Assembly (NCBI GenBank): GCA_049724395.1
Contig: JAUGWO010000071.1
Coordinates: 1-64,000 of the forward strand
Length of the DNA stretch: 64,000 nt
Reading direction: 5' to 3'
DNA from: Spongospora subterranea f. sp. subterranea
Taxonomy: Eukaryota > Endomyxa: Phytomyxea > Phytomyxea > Plasmodiophorida
Shown here: in pieces, positions 58,641 through 64,000 of the stretch
Layout: every line of letters begins with the position of its first letter
Numbering within the stretch: the stretch's first letter is position 1
Translations under genes and position numbers: made by a program
Notes under the pieces: generated by a model
What the model saw: the letters and a program-made list of their open reading frames with translations, nothing else
Databases searched by the model: none
Told to the model about the DNA's origin: nothing

Positions 58641-59545
58641 GCAAAATTTATTCGTCCACTGTAATATTGTCCAACAGACGAAATGAAGCCATTCCCATGT
58701 TCCGAAAACTTTTGTTTCGTTTGACGACGCTTTCATTCTTCGTGCCCTCTGTTATGCTTTCTCACGTTCTTGCTACTCTTTGTGCGACAGCAAGTCGAGA
58801 TGGAACCTTGTTGTTGACATTTTCCACCATGAACGCTTCGTCCTCTTTCTGAGGTGCTCCTTGGAGGTCTTATTGACTCCGACATCCAAGACCTGAAGCT
58901 TGGCAATATATCCGGCCAGGATTCCAGTCAACGTCCGTGCCACAATTTTGTAACTTGATGACGACGGGGTTTAGCAAATGAATCTTCTGTTTTGTCCTCA
59001 CAGTAAGGCTTCCATTGTTAGGAACGGGGGCAGAGGCTAAGACGCAGACGGAGGCTGTCAGGGAACGGAGGCCGAGGCTAGAGAGCAGTTATGAGGCAAC
59101 AGAGATGTTTTTAGAAAAACTAGTAATTCGATTTGAGGCTAGGGCTCAGGTCCCTGGCCCCACCCGGAAACTACTTTTCATTTTGCCACGCCGCTTGTGT
59201 TCTCTGTTGATTCAGGAAAGGAAACGAATTTCACGTGTGTTCCCATCAATCCAGACTTTGTCCTGAGCTGTGTAAACACCTCTTCAGGGTGATTAATCTT
59301 ACACTCCCTTCAGGGGTACAAAATCTTTTATAGATATCCTTAAGTCCAATCATGGAAAATCCGATTCCTTTCCACTTTTTCGTAATCGTGCACTCGGTTA
59401 TGTTTTCCCACGCCTTTGCTCCTTATTGTGCAACAGTAAGTCGAGATGGGACCTTGTGTCAATCTCTCCACCATAACCGCACCGTCCCTTTTACCTCAGT
59501 AACTTGGGTTTCGGAGCACTTCAAAGATAAGCCAGCTTAAAAGCG
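58641..59545 (-). pseudogene. Two inverted copies of the same pogo-type transposase 3' region
   Basis: On the minus strand 58,990-58,690 reads VVIKLQNCGTDVDW, LAGYIAKLQVLDVGVNKTSK and NKVPSRLAVAQ. 59,540-59,350 reads KVPSRLTVAQ, then AKAWENITECTITKKWKGIG. Both correspond to the plus-strand copy at 58,200-58,620, so the locus is a fold-back of at least three copies. Each is broken. Confidence 0.55.
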
Positions 59546-60011
59546 TTGGCATGGCTGTATTATTATTACTACAAAAGCCAACGATGTGTTGAAGACGGTT
59601 GACACTGAAGGTCTGGGGATCTCTCTATAGTGCCATTGATCCCTAGAAATGGTCTGGCATATTTTCCCTGCTTGAACATTTCCTAAGAGGCATATCGCCA
59701 GACGCTTGCATTACAGTTAATAAGAAGGAATATCAGGAGAGTATGCCCCAATTAGTCCATTAAGTGTCGAAACTTTCGACACTTAAGACAGAGTATTTCA
59801 GGCAAAGTTGTTCCCAGGGTTATTATCTGGATCTACAATATGCTGGTGAATGATGCAGTGTCATTTTGACAAGCACTCCCGATAGTGCCAGCCATGGCCA
59901 TGATGCTCTCAAACCGGTGCAGTAAAGATAGAACAAATCATCAGCATTGAAAATTTCGGCATTCTTCAGTGTATAAAATTAACCAAATAGATCACATTTC
60001 GGTGTAAATTT
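59546..60011. other. Spacer downstream of METAP2
   Basis: No gene is recognised. An 18-bp inverted repeat around 59,766-59,786 (AGTGTCGAAACTTTCGACACT) could form a hairpin. Confidence 0.4.
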
Positions 60012-61648
<1,637 letters not shown>

Positions 61649-63750
61649 TATTATAATGATCGCTGATCAATTTAGCGTCACGGACAACAGGTTGACTCAC
61701 TCACTCAAATCCCGAATCTAATGACACAACCAATATATGGCCGATCTCGCGTGTATTGTGTGTCGTAGAAGCGAAACTACAGGTGGTACTGTTGTTCGAA
61801 ACTCGATCGACACACAGGGAACAAGGTGGTTGGGCAAATATTTTGCGCGGTAGTCGTTGGGTACTTCGAAGAGAAAACGAGGTGCTTCTGCCAGTAATGG
61901 TGACGTCTATGAGCGCTACACAAGACGTGACGACTTTTTCAAGACATACAGTAACTCAGTAATAACTGGAGTAGTATACACTGAGGTACATATACTACAG
62001 ACTCAAATCGGAAATGTCTTTTTCCACATGTTTAGTATAAATACTGTTGTGTATTGGCAAATACTGACTTGCGAAAAACAGTAAAAAAAAATAAAGTTAG
62101 TGGGGATTGGTTGGGGTTTCCGTACATACACTTGAATGTATATCCATACGGTATCCCAGTTGAATTCACATTACGGGTTTCCGCAATTCGCAGTTGTTCT
62201 TTGGAACAGCAGTGCACTACTTCTTGGGTTATTTTTAGAATGTCATTGTTTGATCAATCGCGTTCGTCGTTGGGTACTTCGAAGAGAAAGGGAGGTCTTC
62301 TTCCAGTAATGCTGACCTCTATGAGCACCACACAAAGGCGTGACGACCTTTCCAAGACATACTGTAACTTTATGGTGGAATGTCGTCATTGTCGTCTGGC
62401 CTTTGAAGAGTGTACGCTGGGGAACCACCCAAACAAAACATTACCAGGAGTACAGGCCTGACCGCATTCGAATTACTACTACTGAGGAATCTCAGACAGA
62501 CCGAGGCAAAAGGCACTATTACTAGATCTTTCAAGCTTTTTCCGTACTGACGACTTTTGTACAGGAAATTAAGTCTTCCATTGAAGGCAGTAGCGCGATA
62601 GCAATGTGCTAATCCCTTTCTGGTGTAGCCAATCCAAAGTCTCTGGAATCGACACGCTCTGGTGGAACTTCGGACATTGTATAGGTTGTGTCGCGTCTGG
62701 ATTGCTATAGGAGTTTTTATATGGGGATGAGGGGATGGCAGTCAATGGGAGACTTCATTTCCTGTACAAAGGTTGCGGGTAGTTCCCAGCTTACACTCTT
62801 CGAAGGCCAGACGACATTCCACCATGAAGTTACAGTATTTATTCGGAAGGTCGTCACGTCTTGTGTAGTGCTAATAGACGGCAGCATTACTGGAAGAAGT
62901 ACCTCGCTTTCTCTTCGAAGTACCCAACGACGAAGCGTTGGACGTCCTCAGTGGGTGGTTGGCATTGTTCGACCGCGGGTCGTACAGGATATGTTTTCCC
63001 CAGATATGGTGCTGATTGACGATATGTCGCAATGCCAACATTAACTGTCTGATATCGAGCGAATCGTACTGAAATGGTAAAACGATCGATTTTCATGTAT
63101 TCGCCATCAAATATGGGCAAATCAGCTATTACTCGTGTTCATCATGGCCGATGCGACTGCCATTTTGTCGCCCATCTTCCGTATCTGCCAGATCGATAAC
63201 AAATGGTAGACAGTACCATATCAATGAGCTCTTCGCACTCTAACAAGCAGTTTGACCTTGATACGAGCTTCACTAAATTGCCCTCTCGGTAAATATCGAT
63301 TCTGACCCAACTAGCAACAACACTATGTGCAATTTGCGCTAGAAAAAAACAGATACCTATTCCTGGGCAATTGAAATGTACCGAATCTCAAATGGACACG
63401 CGCCTCTTGGTATATCGGTAATGCATCAAACTACTGAAATGGTGACACTGGCGCCACTAATGTACCAGAACCTTGATCTTGATCACGAAACGGCGAGAAC
63501 GTTACGAACATCAGATGTCAACAGGGAACGGTATTGCAATTTCGCGTCTGCCTATATTAAATGGCGCGATTCGTTTTGGGGCCGAATGTGCACTGTCAAT
63601 ACGATTCACAACGATGATTATCAGCGCTATAAGAATCAACGCAGAAAGCATGATTAAGCACAAGGACGACGGCGATAAGAAAACACAGAAAAGCAGTTCT
63701 ATTAGACGATTCAAGCTCGGCACAACCTCATACGATGTGGGAAAATAGAG
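61649..63750. repeat. Three copies of a zinc-finger-like sequence, one inverted
   Basis: Copies at about 61,853-61,960 (+), 62,267-62,430 (+) and 62,780-62,940 (-) share GTTGGGTACTTCGAAGAGAA and translate to variants of GTSKRKRGASASNGDVYERY and RDDLSKTYCNFMVECRHCRL. The C-x2-C in VECRHC and the position after a basic start resemble a BED-type finger at the N-terminus of a transposase. None is part of an intact gene. The rest of the stretch up to 63,750 has no recognised gene. Confidence 0.5.
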
Positions 63751-64000
63751 TTAATACATGGTCTATATCTGATTAGATTTGTTTTGACGTTGATTGTCTG
63801 CTTCATCATGAGCTTAACGTCGTGGTCGAGCCCTGCTGATCGAATGAGGCCAGGTCATCCGACCAGCCACATAACTGAGCGAGCAGCGTCAGGCCGTCAT
63901 CACAATCCCCTTGCCAAAACACGTCGTTCGAGTGGCCGTGAGCGAAACGGAACCCGCGATCGGTGACGGAATCGTGAACCCCAACGAGATCTCGATTGAT
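63751..64000. other. No recognisable gene at the window edge
   Basis: Only short unrelated frames are present. Confidence 0.3.

Overview
The window is nuclear DNA of a eukaryote. The recognisable host genes have many short GT-AG introns (mostly 46-65 nt, a few to about 350 nt) and encode conserved eukaryotic proteins: TAM41, a seven-helix receptor fused to an RGS domain, importin-9, TATA-binding protein, malic enzyme, ribosomal protein L3, a mitochondrial ICT1-type release factor and methionine aminopeptidase 2. This set would fit an early-diverging fungus or a related unicellular eukaryote. That placement is an inference; nothing here fixes the lineage. No tRNA, rRNA, CRISPR array or bacterial operon was seen.

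Layout. Positions 1-13.4 kb are mostly transposon remains: a transposase-like 3' end, a PIF/Harbinger element with its convergent Myb/SANT-like partner gene, a terminal-inverted-repeat element carrying a 32-nt tandem array, a 5'-truncated LINE with target-site duplications, a Harbinger fragment, and several unrecognised reading frames. TAM41 (minus, five exons) lies at 13.5-15.6 kb, a 67-nt tandem array at 15.9-16.6 kb, and the receptor-RGS gene at 17.9-19.9 kb.

From 20.7 to 32.4 kb there is a unit bracketed by perfect 39-bp inverted repeats whose ends resemble Stowaway/mariner termini. It holds a few unrecognised genes and an 8-kb array of a 77-nt repeat that reverses orientation near 28,168, so the array is one giant palindrome. 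From about 32.4 to 45.1 kb a second pair of inverted repeats, roughly 290 bp each, brackets an AT-rich background filled with nested elements: a MITE, a broken hAT with a Harbinger inside it, a nearly complete hAT with an 8-bp target duplication, an HNH endonuclease fragment, an integrase-like DDE transposase gene, and an alpha-kinase domain lying in the loop of a 432-bp inverted duplication.

From 46.1 to 61.7 kb is the host gene cluster: IPO9 (+), TBP (-), malic enzyme (+), RPL3 (-), ICT1-like (-) and METAP2 (-), interrupted at 56-59.6 kb by fold-back pogo-type transposase pieces. The last 2.3 kb carries three related copies of a zinc-finger-like sequence, one inverted. The host genes serve unrelated housekeeping roles: transcription initiation, nuclear import, translation, mitochondrial lipid synthesis, mitochondrial ribosome rescue and central metabolism. 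Two recurring oddities are many head-to-head duplications of transposon pieces, and single extra bases at or next to homopolymer runs that shift otherwise conserved frames.
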